Shown: positions 43,165 to 56,002, counted from the stretch's first letter. The stretch is DNA of 64,000 nt from Ectocarpus siliculosus (GCA_000310025.1 FN648440.1:26144-90143); one strand, 5' to 3'. Program-made: numbers and translations. The notes: generated by a model from the sequence alone, not told the origin.

Positions 43165-44904
43165 GCTACTGCTGCTGGAGCCATCGACCAGGTCGTCCAC
43201 CCCGGGATAGTTGGCGCCGCGCACCCCCGAACACACGGTGCCGGGATCGAAAGGGTGCGTGGAAGCCCCCCTCTCGCCACAGACGCTGTCATCCCAGCAG
43301 CCATCAACCTCACCTGCGCACCAACCGCCATCATCGCTGCCGTCGTCGATGCCGTTGACCACCGCTTCTCCGTTGCTGGCCGCCCCCCCAACCGATATGG
43401 TGGGGGAAACGTCACCGACGGTCGCCATCGTAGCGGCCGGTACCGTCGCCGCGGTCGCGGGTCGTGCCGTCACCGATGTCGCCACTCCAGCCGCCGATGC
43501 CGCCACTGTAGCCACCTGCTTGGGCTCTCAAGCCATTCTCCCCGCCGCCGCAGCGGGAGAAACAACACCGTCGGGTGCCGCCGCCGTCGCCGCTGGAACC
43601 GCCATCGATACCGACGCTCCAAGCACCAACGCGAGCGCTCCGGTCGTTCTCCCCGCCACCGTCGCGGAGATAACAGTGTCGCCGGGCACGGCCGCCGTTG
43701 CCGCCGGAGCTGCTGCCGATGCCGCCGCTCCAGCCGCCACCGCGGGGACCCCGGCCGTTCCCCCCGCCGCCGCCGCGGCGACAACACTGCCGCCAGAGGT
43801 CGCCGCCGTTGCCTCTGGAGCTGCTGCCGATGCCGCCGCTCCTGCCGCAACCGCGGGGACCCCGGCCGTTCCTCCCGACGCCGCCGCGGGGAAAACACTG
43901 CCGCCGGAGGTCGCCGCCGTCGCCGCTGGAGCTGCTGCCGATGCCGCCACTCCAGTCGCCAACGCAGGCGCTCCGGCCATTTCCCCCGCCCCAGCATCGG
44001 GGAAAACATCATCGCAGACACTGCCACCAGCGTGACCTATGTCCACAGAATCATTCCATCCAAACCATCCGTCATCATCACCGTCCACAGCACCGCCAGC
44101 GTGAACCATGTCGACGAAATCAGAGCGGTACTCGCTCTCTGCCATCACCTCGCCGCCAACGTGAACCAGGTCGACAAAATCAGAGCGGTACTCGCTCTCT
44201 ACCACCACCTGCTGCTGTACGACCGAGCTTCCACCGATGTCCATGCAGCTGCCGCCGCCATTGACGCCCATCCAGCAGCCACCGCGGACGATACGGCCGT
44301 CATCCTCGCCGCTGCTGCCATGAAGATGCACGGCGCAGTTCCGCCACATATGGCCGCACTGACCACAGGCGCCGCACGTACCCTCGAACCTGGGGGGTGC
44401 GGCGCATTCTTCGCCGTGGTGGCCGTTCCTGCCGCGCCGAGTGCAATGGTATACCGTACCAGGCGGAGGGGGTGATTCCTGCTGGAAATACACGGCGTTG
44501 CTCCCGCAGTCATATATCCCACCAACTCCGGTTGGCGGCGGCTGCTGTTGCTGCCGCGCCAACCGCTGGTGCTGCCGCGCCTGGTGGCTCTGAGTGAAAA
44601 CGCAGTGTTGGTTCTGCTGAGGGACAAAACCACCACGAGAGCACTGTACCTGCGATGGCTGCTGCTGCGATTGAGCACTCCATCGCTGCTGCTGTTGTTG
44701 TTGTTGTTGCTGCCGCCTAAGTCTCTCCTTCTCATACTCGGCAGCCTCCTCAGCTCTGAGCACCTTCACCAGCCTCTCCACCTCCGACTCGGCAGCTCGT
44801 AGCTTCTCTGCTGCGTTGCGCGACCTCTCCTCCATCTTGACGCGCACAACTGTAGTCTCCTCCCTTTGCGAATCTCTTCCTATTCCGCCGCTTCTCTCCG
44901 CCAT
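42874..44904 (-). pseudogene. Gag-like protein with zinc knuckle, split by one in-frame TGA
   Basis: A frame of about 677 codons is interrupted only by TGA at 43528-43530. The N-terminal part is a coiled coil (ERSRNAAEKLRAAESEVERLV...) and a Gln-run. Near residue 150 comes a degenerate first knuckle (CTRRGRNGHHGEEC, second Cys replaced by Arg) and then a canonical CX2CX4HX4C knuckle (CGACGQCGHMWRNC). Then come acidic repeats (VESEYRSDFVDLVHVGG, MAESEYRSDFVDMVHAGG) and at least four 37-residue Ala/Gly-rich repeats. After the stop there is a poly-Ser tract and a charged end. Retroviral-type gag of an LTR element is the best reading; a host CCHC protein is possible. Confidence 0.55.
43550..44000 (-). 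repeat. 111-base coding tandem repeat in the gag-like gene
   Basis: The block CCGGCCGTTC..CC.CC.GC recurs at 43751 and 43862 (111 bases apart), with more diverged units on both sides. It encodes the GTAGVPAVAAGAAASAAAP-type repeat of 37 residues. Confidence 0.75.
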
Positions 44905-45218
44905 AGTCTACACTTGAAAAATATCCCGTACCCTGCTGTCCCAGCCCTGAAGCGCTGTCCCAGCAATACACCCCCTGCTGTCCCGGTCTCCGATGGCCAC
45001 CGTCCCAGCTATACACTACCCGCTGCCGTGCTGTCCCGTCCCCGTTGGCCACGTCCCAGCTTAGCTATATATATCGTATTCGCCGCCCCATTGGCCCGGC
45101 ACATACAGCTCAGACGCCAATACCCACTACCAACACCATGCCACACAATATATTGTGTTTGGGTGCGGTAGCCCGTCAGAGGCCGAAAGAGAAAGAAGGT
45201 TGACTCAAGACCTTGGTT

Positions 45219-45342
45219 GATTAGAGAGTGAGAGACATGCGGAAGGCAAAACCATCGCCATGCAGCATGCCCATCAACACATTTCATCCGCGTACCCCCC
45301 GGAGGCCCCATAGGCAGTATACTCTGCCGAGCACCCCAAACA
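45219..45342. repeat. 124-base direct repeat, right copy
   Basis: See 41042-41165. Confidence 0.85.
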
Positions 45343-45814
45343 CACCTGTAGATAGATATCGACAGACTCTCCGTACTATGTGGTATGCGTTGTAGGTACA
45401 GTAGTGCATGCATGCATCCTGTCGCCTTCTCTAGCGGAAGCAACGCGAACTGGAGTATGTGCATCGTGTATTGTCACCGCACGGATGGTTACGTACTACG
45501 TATATGCCACATATTCTGCAGCTGTATGTAGCAAGGAAGATTTGACAAATGTAGATTGATCGTTGTTGTGGTACGCCACAACTTTAGACTTAACTTGCTT
45601 TGTTTTGAGCTTGAACATGCACGCAAATCTCACGGCATCATCATTTGCTGCAAGTGCTGCAAGGTTGTAGGCATATATATGTCTTCTGTAATACTGTGAA
45701 CACTGCTGCTGCTATTATTGTTGTACTGCTGTTGTTGTATTGAAGGTGCTGCTGTAGACTGCGCTATATCGTATATATACAGTTAGACAAGACAGATAAA
45801 CTTTTTATGGTACC
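45343..45814. other. Spacer without recognised genes
   Basis: AT-rich, with TATATA runs and CTG/TTG triplets; nothing else seen. Confidence 0.5.
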
Positions 45815-46205
45815 ACACCGTTTCATGGAATAATTGCTGGAAGTTAGTCAGAAGTTCGTCTGTGCACAGTGAACATTTTGGGTTGTGTGGAATAATTGTT
45901 GGAAGTTAGTCAGAAGTTAGAACAATTGTTGGAAGTTTAGTCAGAAGTTAGTCTGTTCTGGGATGTGTAAACCATTTCATGGAATAATTGCTGGAAGTTA
46001 GTCAGAAGTTAGAATATTTGCTGGGAGCAGAAGTTAGTCTGTGCAGAGTGAACGTTCTGGGTTGTGTAAAATTTCATGGAATAATTGCTGTAAGTTAGTC
46101 AGAAGTTAGAATATTTGCTGGAAGTTTGTCGGAATCTGTGCAGAGTGAATGAAAGAGTGCACATTTCGTCGAATGTTCCGTAGTTCCTCTCCAAGTTAGT
46201 CAGAA
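45815..46205 (+). repeat. Minisatellite, nested units
   Basis: GGAATAATTGCTGGAAGTTA followed by GTCAGAAGTTA recurs at about 45827, 45890, 45980 and 46078, with longer blocks beginning TTTCATGGAATAATTG at 45822, 45975 and 46071. CTGTGCAGAGTGAACGTTCTGGG separates some units. Confidence 0.75.
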
Positions 46206-46318
46206 TTGATTCTGTAAAGCGTGAAACCGTGCTCCAGCCCCACCGGCCCCACCCGGTCACTCTCATTTTCAACATCCTCCCCTCTCATCCCCGCATCGAC
46301 CTTCAGCTGCAACACAAC

Positions 46319-46540
46319 ATGAACGCCCTCTCCCGTAGCTCCCCAGCAAGGCGTAAGTCCACCCAGTCAGAGAGTCGTAGTGCAGAGTCCCGCCGCCCTG
46401 TTCAAAAGGGTGACCTCAACTGGCCTTGCCCCGGGCCCGACTGCGACGACCGCGGTCACCTTAAGCTCATTAACAAGCGCGAGGGTAAAGGCAAGTTTGC
46501 CCCTTGCGACCGTAACAACAACCGCGACGAGGACAGTTAG
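46319..46540 (+). CDS. Small uncharacterised ORF, possibly the 5' exon of the Helitron fragment
   Basis: Met at 46319 gives 73 residues: a Ser/Arg-rich start, then CPGPDCDDRGHLKL and CDRNNNRDED before the stop. A second Cys-containing open frame follows (CQLCLAPVG, about 46590-46680) up to a possible AAAG/GTAAAA donor. I do not recognise the family. It lies 0.7 kb upstream of the Helitron-like segment and could be its 5' part. Confidence 0.3.
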   Translation: MNALSRSSPARRKSTQSESRSAESRRPVQKGDLNWPCPGPDCDDRGHLKLINKREGKGKFAPCDRNNNRDEDS

Positions 46541-47219
46541 TTGTTGTAGCGTATCCTGCACCATCCTCACCCCGTCTATAACGTACCCCAAGCCGTGTCA
46601 GCTCTGCCTCGCCCCGGTGGGAGGTACTTCTTCGCTCGGGATCCCAACCGAACAGGTCAATAGCCGCGGCTACAAAGGTAAAAAAAAATTCTCTCTATGA
46701 TTATATCAAGTGATTTCCGCCTGATGTGTGCCCGAATGTTGTTCAGGTGTTGCATGAAGCCCTGACATGAAACTGCATCGCAACCGCAACCGCTAGATCT
46801 CTCCACAACAATGCCCTTTTCGTTTGCTGTTGTTGTCAAAGTGGAATAATATCCACGCGGTGTGGCGTCTTTACGCTGGTGCCAACTCTTCCGACGGCAA
46901 GAAGTTCAAGTCCGTCACCGTATGCGGATAACGCGCAACACGCAGAACTAGCAAGATCTCGCAGACGAAGACGTGTGCTGGAATCTTAACGGAACGTCGA
47001 CGTCGCAATGCAAACAATAACACACCACACGACTCAGACCCTGAACTCGATATGATACGTCAACATTTTTAGCCAAATGAGGAATCGTGCACCAAGGTTA
47101 CCGGCACCGAGTCTAGACAGCCATCGCGGTGATGCTAATAACTAAATACGCCTTGGAGTGCAAGACATTGACTCGCAATCATTCGACTTCCCTTCGGCAC
47201 CTTTCGAGCTAAAACACAC

Positions 47220-48200
47220 GGATTTGGATGATCCACAAAATATCACATGTTCTCACTGCCATGCTCGACTTTGGAAAGAAGAAAAAACATGAAACTGTCG
47301 TAACAAAGGCAAGTCGTATATCCATCCTCTCAAATATATCCCCCACCATCGCAGTTTGAAACTACTAAATTCATTTCTGTTAAAAGAAGGTACAACGGGC
47401 TTCGGCGCAGGTGGCATTTAAAAAAAGACATGGACGGAACCGTCAGCCCCTTCAATGCTCACCTTGCATGGACGACGTGCTTACCACCGCATATTCGACC
47501 TCCATCAACATTATGAGAACTATTCCGTGTCGAACAGCTCGAGGTTTTCTAAATACGATTCTGAATTCACACAGAACACTTCATCCCTTAAATTAGACGC
47601 AAACATCGCGACAACTTTACAAACGCATGTGCACAATAACATTCCGTGGGCACAACAACAACACCGATCTGCTGTAGATAACATTATTAATCAACCTAAC
47701 GCCCACCACGCTGAATCCGCGGACCCTGCGTACATTGAGTTCGCTGAAGAAAGCCGAACAAACGACGGACCCGTTGTAGGTGAAAAAGTTTCAGCACCGG
47801 AAATTGCAGCTTTAGTCTTCACATCAGGTCAGGAAACAGCGGATCACGTGCTGTAGTAACTTATCCACGTGATAGTCCGGACGACAAGCCTAGCTTCCTG
47901 CCCCTGTGGAGTGCAGCGCACGAAACTCTTCAGTTTCCGATGGTAATGCTCCACGGCTACGTTCTTACCGGCGCAAGAGTAGAGAGGCGACCGTAGCTTA
48001 CATATCTCTTTCGCCCGCACCGGGCGAAGCTAGACAAAACTTCACGTACACGCGACTATTTTGGCTTCATGTTACACCGGGAGCGGCACATTTCTCAAAT
48101 ACAACGCGAACATCTTCACACCGTTCATTCGATCACTCTGCGGTTTCATGCCCTTGGTATGTTGGGCACAGCCTTCACACATTCCCTTTAAGCCTACTAC
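47220..48200 (+). pseudogene. Decayed Helitron Rep fragment
   Basis: DDPQNITCSHCHARLWKEEK followed by a stop and NCRNKGKSYIHPLKYIP is the Helitron zinc motif in broken form. The frame 47455-47856 continues with GRRAYHRIFDL, NIATTLQTHVHNNIPW and EIAALVFTSG, the order seen in Helitron N-terminal regions. After another stop comes LWSAAHETLQFPMVMLHG, the counterpart of the YPLLFPHG block. Stops and frame changes show it is dead. Unlike the copy at 25 kb it is not nested in the giant element. Confidence 0.5.
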
Positions 48201-48806
48201 TGAGGACGAGGGCGCCTCTGTGCCCGAAGTCCGGAGCCCTTGTATATATAACATGATACATGTCTAAAAAATGTACAAATCAATAATACTGGTACTTCTA
48301 AAGCATTCGTGCTACATCGTGGAAGGTTGGCCGCATTGGTTTGAAGAACACGCACACCTGTCCCTTTCCCTCCTATTTTGTGGGCGTGGGTTGTCACCAT
48401 TTTTTCAACGTAGTTTCGAGCTACGGCGAACCTCTCTCTGTCTTCTGTCCGCTCGGTGAGGCAGAAAAAAAGTGCGTGAGCGAGAGAGAGCCGTGTGGCT
48501 TCAAGTTTGGTACAGCAAATGTAGAAAGGAAGATTGCATTGCGGCTCCCCCACTATACAGCTACAACTGCTGTAGCGATATTCTTGCGGGCAGAAATGGA
48601 GTCCAAAACTGTTGCTGACCAATCCAACCCCACCTCTATTCTGCAAGTACTCATTCAAGTATTGTCGACATAGATTTTGTGGTACGCGATTTTGTCCTTC
48701 CGTTAGCTCGTGATCCGTGTTCGACGTTCCTAGACTCGCACAACATGTGCTCGAATCTGATGTTCCAAAACCCACACGTACGTGTTCCAATTTGCAAATC
48801 ACGCAG

Positions 48807-50450
48807 GTCAATGCTCAGAAGGACACTCTCCAATCGCTTGGCAAGGATAAGGGGTTCGACAAAATTGCGGAGGTGCTGTTGCAGACGCCAGACTTTGCCC
48901 AGCAGGCCTCCCAGGGGGCGGTGATCACAGGCGAGAAGGCGCGCGGGAAGTACGACACGCTGTTAAAGAAAACAAAGGATGATAAAAAAAAAGCTCAGTT
49001 CGTGAGTGACGTCAGCGAGTCAGTTTGGTGGGCAGATTGTGCGGGCTCTGGACGAGCGAGGCGCTGGCGCAGGAGGATGACGCAGAGGAGGAACGGGCTC
49101 GCCTGAGGGCAGGCCAGAATGCTGAGCTTCAGCATAAGGAGCAACAAGGGGAGGAGGTGAGCCTCAACATACTTGACGTTTTTGTGTCGCTAAATGTAGC
49201 TGCGGCAGCCAGGAAGAGTAGACGTTTGTGTTTTCCTGTACATGTTTGTCATTGCTGTGCTTTAGTTCCATCTGTTGTGGGCGCCAATCTACGTCGTCGG
49301 CCTATGCGTGATGCTTTCGACGGGTGGCAGCGAGGTACACGAATATGCGCGCCGTGATCCAAAGTGCGAGTGTAGCACTCTTGCTTTGTTCTAACCCTCA
49401 CCCTAAGTGGGATGGGCGTGCGGCAAGAAAGTACATAGAGCAGCCCGTGCAAGCCACGTCATGGGGCGACAGGGTGGTTGAGGTTACCACGGCGTTGATT
49501 CTATCCAGGTAGGTTTACGGCGACACCTGTTCACGCGAGTGTAGCCACTTGGCGTTCTAAACGACCGCACGAGAAAAAGGCTGTAGCTCGTGTCGTGTCT
49601 CTTCTTCTGGAGCTTGAAAACCTCCCCGAAACACACGTGACCCTCATTCTTTCACCAAAACAGTCGTGTCCCTCCCAAATAACAAAAATGTAATGTAAGA
49701 GGGCGAAGGAGCCAATGGGAGTCTAAGGTAACATTGCGCGTAAATAACCGACATTGATACGTTGTTTCCGCTTACTCTCGGCTCCGGTAACAGGTTGCCA
49801 AACAGGCTCAGACGGGGAGGTCGTGTACGACACTGGCCGTCCGGCCGGAGCCGAAAGGCCCCGTCGGCAAGGTTGCTAGACCCAGAGGCCCTCTCCCGGC
49901 CCAGGAGGGAATAATAGACACGAAGGACGCATTGTCTGCCTACATGGCTAATAAAATGGAGATGGATGCACGGGACGGGGCTCGGCTTGACAAAACAACC
50001 AAGCTGGAGGAGGAAAAATTCCAGCACGATACGGACTTGGCGGTGGTGGCCAGAGCCGACGCGGAGGCGAGCTGGGGACTTGAGCGTGACCGCGACGACG
50101 AAAAGATGTCCTTGGAAGTAGCCCGCATGCAGGCTGAGTCTCAGCACAACGCAGACAAGCTGATGCTAGAAAAAGAAAGGCTCTAGACAGAAAAGGACTA
50201 CAACAACGCGAAGCTCGAGGCCGATACCAAGCGCCATGATGATGCTCACAAACTCGCCAAGCTCCAAGTGCAGAACCGGGCCAAGGAAGCCGCCCCGACG
50301 GCCAACGCAGCAGCTGCCCAAAATGCGATGATGATGAAGCTTATCAAGAACCTTGCTGCGAAGCACAAGGACAAGCAGGGTTTTATCTCGGCTTGTTTGT
50401 GCACGCTTCCAGGTCAAGGTGTGCCCGGCGATTTGGCACCTCGGTTGTGA
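48807..50450 (+). pseudogene. Coiled-coil protein gene, possibly a Myb/SANT-like Harbinger partner, with in-frame TAG
   Basis: Segments in order are 48807-49001 (KDTLQSLGKDKGFDKIAEVL...VITGEKARGKYDTLLKKTKDDKKKAQF), about 49016-49156 (ALAQEDDAEEERARLRAGQN), about 49336-49508 (NPHPKWDGRAARKYIEQP) and 49795-50450 (a long Glu/Lys/Ala-rich coiled coil). The first segment has the helical spacing of Myb/SANT-like DNA-binding domains (KYDTLLKK...), which is a weak resemblance. The link between segments 1 and 2 would need a 14-base intron, so a frameshift is more likely. A TAG at 50184-50186 interrupts the last frame, which then stays open for 88 codons. It converges on the transposase gene to its right. 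Confidence 0.4.
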
Positions 50451-52555
50451 TTTTCGCAGTTGTGGTTGAAGTCGAGAGAATGCTCGACAGGGGAGTCGAA
50501 AGTGTCCCACAACACTTCTTTGTGGGGCGAAAAAGTGTCAAGGTTGGAATTCGTGCTTCCCTCTGTTTGTTTTTCGACATCGTCTGCTGGTAGAGTATGA
50601 GGGGGGCTAACATTCGATGTTTTCATATATATATAGTATTTGCTGGATTTGTCGTCCTGCCGATCGCATGGGTCCGCTGTATCGCGGGGGGGCCGGTGCT
50701 GTCGAGAGGATGTTTTCACTCTCGTATGGTTGCCTTCCGTACTACAAGAGCAGGGCCGACGAGCTTGGCTATTTCCGTTGTCCTTGGTGGGTGTTTTTTT
50801 TTTTCTGGGGGTGGGCGTTGTGGATGTTGTTCGGCATGCGCTATTTACAAGCTGTAGTTAAATTGTTATCCTGGCGCCTGTGGAGGGATTTATTTTTTTG
50901 CTGTTGCAACCCTTCAAGGAGTTACCAAAGCGTTATTTAGTTACTTTGGTTTGATTAGCTCGCCAGTTCAAGTCGCGAGCGAAAAGCCCGTCTGTGGTCG
51001 GTGCTGACCGTTGAGTGCATTTTGTCCCGAGCTTCGCGCCTGTTGTTGATAATCGTCGCAGCACCACTTTGGCCTGTTTCAACTACTACTACTAGAACGT
51101 TCGTGTTCTGCCTGTGTCGTTCTATGAGCGCAGTGGTTGTATGTCACCTCAATGTGCCTTGTACACTGGTGGGCTCGAAGGGTTATCCTGTACCCGTTAC
51201 CTATCGTAGTCTATGGAGTTCGCGAAAATGGTCGGGTTCTACGTGTCGGGTGATGCGAAAATCAACTTGCAGGAGCCTCCTCACAAAAAAAGTGAACATG
51301 GTCCCCAAAATAAACATCGCTTGAAAGGCGGATTCATTATTTCTGCATGTGCATACACCTCAACCGGGTCACTGTGATAGGCGCTATCTCTGGTCGGGGT
51401 GTGACAAGTTGGATACACTGGTACGACTAAGTCGCGACTACAACAGAAAACCCACGTAACCAGCAACACCTTAGTACCCAAAAATCATGGAACATAGCGC
51501 GCGACTAAACACAACCGACCCAATATAGGCACGTCCGTCATCGCTGCTGCACGTTTGACGCGAATATTTCCCGCAAAAGCCAACTTATCCCATCCAACCC
51601 CGCGCGTTCTCTTAACACAAGGCCCAGCCGTCCCTACAAAATGTAAAACTTGGTCTCACTGACCGATCTGAGGTATTCCTTTCCCTCCCATTCCCTGCTA
51701 GTCGTGGTAACAGTCAACCCTAAAATACAGTCGGGAGCACGTCTCGACGACTACTGGGAAGCCTATTGTGTACCAGGTAATCCCAAGTAGGTGCTAACGA
51801 CTACCTGTGCATGAGAAAAAATACAAATCAAATGTAGGTTGGAACTTCACATCGCCCTTACGCAAAATATTCTTCGAGAGTGGGAAGCACCATGTCAAAG
51901 TACGCCCCCGTCTGAGACCCGCGTAGGCATGTGTGGGCGTTGGTCAGAACGCAGGCGTTGATGTAGTACCTCCCTACCGGCTGGAGGAAGAGCTTTTGGT
52001 TCTTGCGAAAGTCACAGAACGGTAACAGCTGAATCACTTTCCCGAAGCCCTGGTTGAGGAACACGAACGACGCGGGACGGAACAGTTGGAAGGTGTGAGC
52101 ATCGCGTACGTAGCCTGGATAATTGCTTGGTTTGATATGCTGAGGGTCATGCGCGGCGGCACACAATATAGCGAGAAGCCCTCTGATGGGGGGTCGGGGG
52201 TCAACAGGACGAAGACGCACGACGAGAAGGTTGGGGGAGGTTGGTCTGGGGTAGTACTTAAAACACAAACAAACTCCTTCATGTTCGCGAGGTGCTGTTG
52301 GACATTTTCATTAAGCTTATACCGAAACACACAAGCGCACCTCGGAACCATACCCTACACCCATGCGGTGTGCAATCTGACGATCATGCGGTGTGCAATC
52401 TGACGGACATGCGGCATCCCCGGGCGCAAACGCGGTGCACCGAAGATATGGTATGATGATCGATGTAGCAAGAAAATCACGGCAGGAGACCACAACTGCT
52501 CTTGGTTTACCGTAACTGCTGTGTACGGGGCAACAACCCTAATCCTATCTACTAC

Positions 52556-52660
52556 GTGGACGCAAGGGGGGAGTGGGGGGGGGGGGGGAGAGCAAGCCAA
52601 TAATATTGTCATGTGTTACTTGTTGACCGCGCAAGGAGGGGGAGGGGGGGGGTCGACCAC
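52556..52660 (+). repeat. G-run cluster
   Basis: Runs of up to 14 G at 52565-52590 and again at 52638-52653, inside an intron of the transposase gene; potential quadruplex sequence. Confidence 0.6.
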
Positions 52661-55600
52661 TCCTCGGTGCAGCATCAAGATTCTCCAAATGGGAAATGAC
52701 AGCGGGGAAGGGATGGTGACCTCAACTTGTCCGAAACCGCACGATCCGCACCCAGGTACAGTTTCTTCGTGCTGCGATATGCCCGAAACGACACCCCCAA
52801 AAAAGCGCATCTTGCGCGCGCAAGAATCCGACGCGTATGAAGATGTTTCATTCCTTGTCGTCACCATGGTGAGCGCAGTGGGAAGCCTAGGATAACGCCA
52901 TGATTTATGCACCACCCAAAACACGTAAGATGTTGTGCCATGTAGCCATTCTTACCCACTCAACGGAGATTCTCATCTTCGAGTTCGCCTGGTTGAAGGC
53001 CCGTTGCTCGTCCGTCAGATTAGCCCCCTTAAACTCCCGGCGCACGTGGCTAAGCAGCGGGTAGGAGCGTCTCCGTACACCTTCATTTGCGGTCCCTCCG
53101 GGTCCTGTACCGCCGCCAGCCGAGGGTTAAACTCGCTGACGCCCAAGAGGTAGGAATCATGTCTTCTCCCCGACACTGGCCCCCATGCATCCATGAGCAT
53201 GCCGTTGGGCGCCATCACGGCTTGGTATGCCAGCCCGTGGTCTCGGTGGTGCCCATCGTACACCTTTAACATGACAGAAGCGTGCAGCGCATACATACGT
53301 GGGCGACGGCACGAACATTGAGATGTCGTGAAATATACCAGACCGAAAGGCGCCCATTTGCTTCATGCTTATTGCATCGTCCTACCCTTGCATTCTTTGG
53401 TACCCCAAAACAACACGGTGCGAGACACCCGAAACGACGCAGCAGCTCGGGGAGTTAGCCCTGTTATCTTTGCCGCCGCCCCCCTCCCACCTTCGACTGG
53501 AAGTCAACAATATGTCGAGACAAACATGTTGACCTGGTGGCGTTGATGTTTAAATCGCCACATGGGATTGTTGTGTGAGAGAACAAGTGCCTATGCTCGT
53601 ATGTTGGCAACGAGCCCGTATGCTCGTCATCACTTAAAGCTCGTCCACACGGTTTACCTTGTAGCGATTCAAGCTTGAGTTGCGCACACATGTTCGCCGG
53701 GTACTCGTTAGTATTTGTATCACTTCTAATCCTGCTGTATTGTCGTCGCCAAAGCATCGCGAGAAAAGGGCTGTGGATGTTGTCGTCGCCAAAGCAACGC
53801 GAGAAATGGAATGTTGACATGAACCGAGACACGCACTACGGCCGCCGCATGCAGATGCACCTCGCGTTGGATGTCATCGTGCCCGCCGGGCTGGCGCCGG
53901 AGGGTCCCTTCGATGAACCCGCAGATGTCCTCGTATGTTAGTCCGAACGCCCGCCCTGCACGCGAAAGAGCCAGGACAGACAAACACCAGCATGTCAGCA
54001 AGTACGAACAACAGTGCTTTTTGCGGCCTGCTGAAAAGACGGTCACATGTCTCAGCTTCTCGGCGACTCCACCCGTACGCGATCGGGGAGGATTGTTGCG
54101 GGATGTGCTGAAACCCTACTAGGTGTGGGGGAACAAGCATTCCATTGTCTAACCCTATCCAAACTACTTGACAATTTCGGACCCAAAAAAAAGCTGAAAT
54201 AAGGAAATATATTTTGAGTTAAGCCATCGTTCTGAGGATCGTTCCTGACAGTCTCGCCAGAACCCAAGATCCGGAAAAAATAATCAGATTTAACAGCGGC
54301 GGGAGGCTCGTTTTGTGGAAAATTTTGCCAACTTTTCGATTTAGCAGCTTTCTTTGAAGTAAGACATCAGGCACCACCCACAACACATCATCAGGCACCA
54401 CCCACACGCACACACACAGTCTGCAAGGACATGTCCAGCGGCCGCCCAAATAAGACCCAGCGCCCAGCGCAAAGGCCCTGGAGTTGGCGCGCCACCAACA
54501 CAAAAAGGGGGAGGCTACAGGTCAGAAAACCAAGTTGGGGTTGGTTGTTGTGCGGCTTTAGGTCAGCAACACGCGCCCGTCACACACAGGTTGAAGCAAG
54601 GGGGAGAAAGAGCGCCGGAACGAACCGCGGCAACCGACGACGTAGAGGAGGTGGCAGCACCGCCAGCAAAGGGCAGAGAGGAAGAAGAGCACGCAGTTGC
54701 CTTCTGGTGACGCGCCGCAAGAGTATTCTCTGCTTCTTCTACTTGAGAGAGCGTGTTTGACTTCGATGTGCCCCCGCCCAAAGAACAACACCCTCTCCCC
54801 AACGCTTGAAATGCGATACACAGCACTTCGTACAGGGCTGCCGGGCAGGGCTGCCGGGCAGTATGTGTACTTCCTGTCGCTGTTCTGGTGCGAGTTCGTG
54901 TGCTGGGGTTGTAGGGGCAACACAGATTGATACGCACCCGCATGCATGCATGCACACTCAACAGCAGTGGGAGCGCTGTGATCGGGGTGCTGCAGCTGTC
55001 ACGCAGCGCACCACAGAAAACAGCAGTAGTACCTGCGAACAGGGGGAGTTCGTTGGGTGACTGTCGTCCCACAGCCAATCACATGAAGCCGCCTTAAATC
55101 GGAAAATATTCGCCTGCAGGAAGTTTCCAGGAAACTTTCTTATCTCAAAATCTGTTTCCTTATCTCAGCAAATTTGGAGCCCCAGCCCGAAACTGTGTAC
55201 TATAAGCAAATTGCCTGAGACAAAGATTTGATGTATCCGGTCGATGCATCCAGAAAACAGCTGACCGCGGATAAAAACCAAGGACAATTTAAGCGAGACC
55301 ACCCACACGTTCGTGGTCAGCATTTTACACACAAAATTTAGAACGGCTGCAGCAGTATGCATACCTGTAGCCTACATATCTACAACAAACACCAAAAACG
55401 ATGTGTAGAATGGAATCTTACCCATCGATCCGCACAACACCAGGATCTTTCAACCAAATAGCACCCTTGCAGGAGTATGTGTTTCGAGACCAAAGTCTGG
55501 AGTTTCCGCGGCACCCTAGACAAGACATACTGCCGAAGTGCACGGTCTTCGCGTGTCCCCACCTTTCCTGTACACAGCTCGGGCGAAGCTCCTGAGGTGT

Positions 55601-55923
55601 GGCCCCCAGAACGCCAGATTGTCCATCACGCGGTGGCTGTGCATTTCGAACAGGAAATCCGTGGCCCACCGAAAGAGACGGCTAAGCTGCGAGTACTCGC
55701 GGCCGAAGTATTTCTCGAGGTCCGACAAGCGACCCGGGTACCTTTTTTGTTGCGTACAGCGCCAGGGGGTAGAGGAGGGGTGAGGACTTCGTGAGACGTG
55801 GCTCGCGGTAGCAATTTCTAAGCCCTACCCAACCAACAAGAATCATCGCGGTCGTGTCAACCCAGACCTACAGCAGCTAGACGTGTTGACTGGATGTATG
55901 TTCATTTTTTTATGTTTTTAAAA

Positions 55924-56002
55924 TGGTGGAGGCTCGGACAGCTACACTTCAAATTAGACGAGAATAGTGGAGGCTGGGACAACTATACTTCAAATTAGAC
56001 GA
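55924..56002 (+). repeat. Two-unit tandem repeat of about 43 bases
   Basis: GTGGAGGCTSGGACARCTAYACTTCAAATTAGACGAG type unit twice in succession, in an intron of the second transposase gene. Confidence 0.75.

Larger units (their letters stand above)
41042..45342 (-). mobile_element. Putative gag-only (TR-GAG-like) element between 124-base direct repeats
   Basis: Positions 41042-41165 and 45219-45342 are direct repeats in the same orientation differing at only a few bases (GATTAGAGAGTGAGAGACAT to GAGCACCCCAAACA). On the minus strand the repeat begins with TG. The gag-like gene starts about 315 bases inside the right repeat. There is no reverse transcriptase or integrase between the repeats, and no target-site duplication or primer-binding site is evident, so the LTR interpretation is tentative. 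Confidence 0.5.

Noticed and set aside
42729-44475. Long plus-strand Ala/Arg/Pro-rich frames of 200-400 codons
   Set aside because: They are antisense shadows of the gag-like gene created by its GC-rich repeats; the CCHC knuckle is on the minus strand.
54431-55078. Frames of 109-171 codons on both strands in an intron of the second transposase
   Set aside because: Basic or Ser-rich low-complexity sequence, mutually overlapping, with no domain or splice support.
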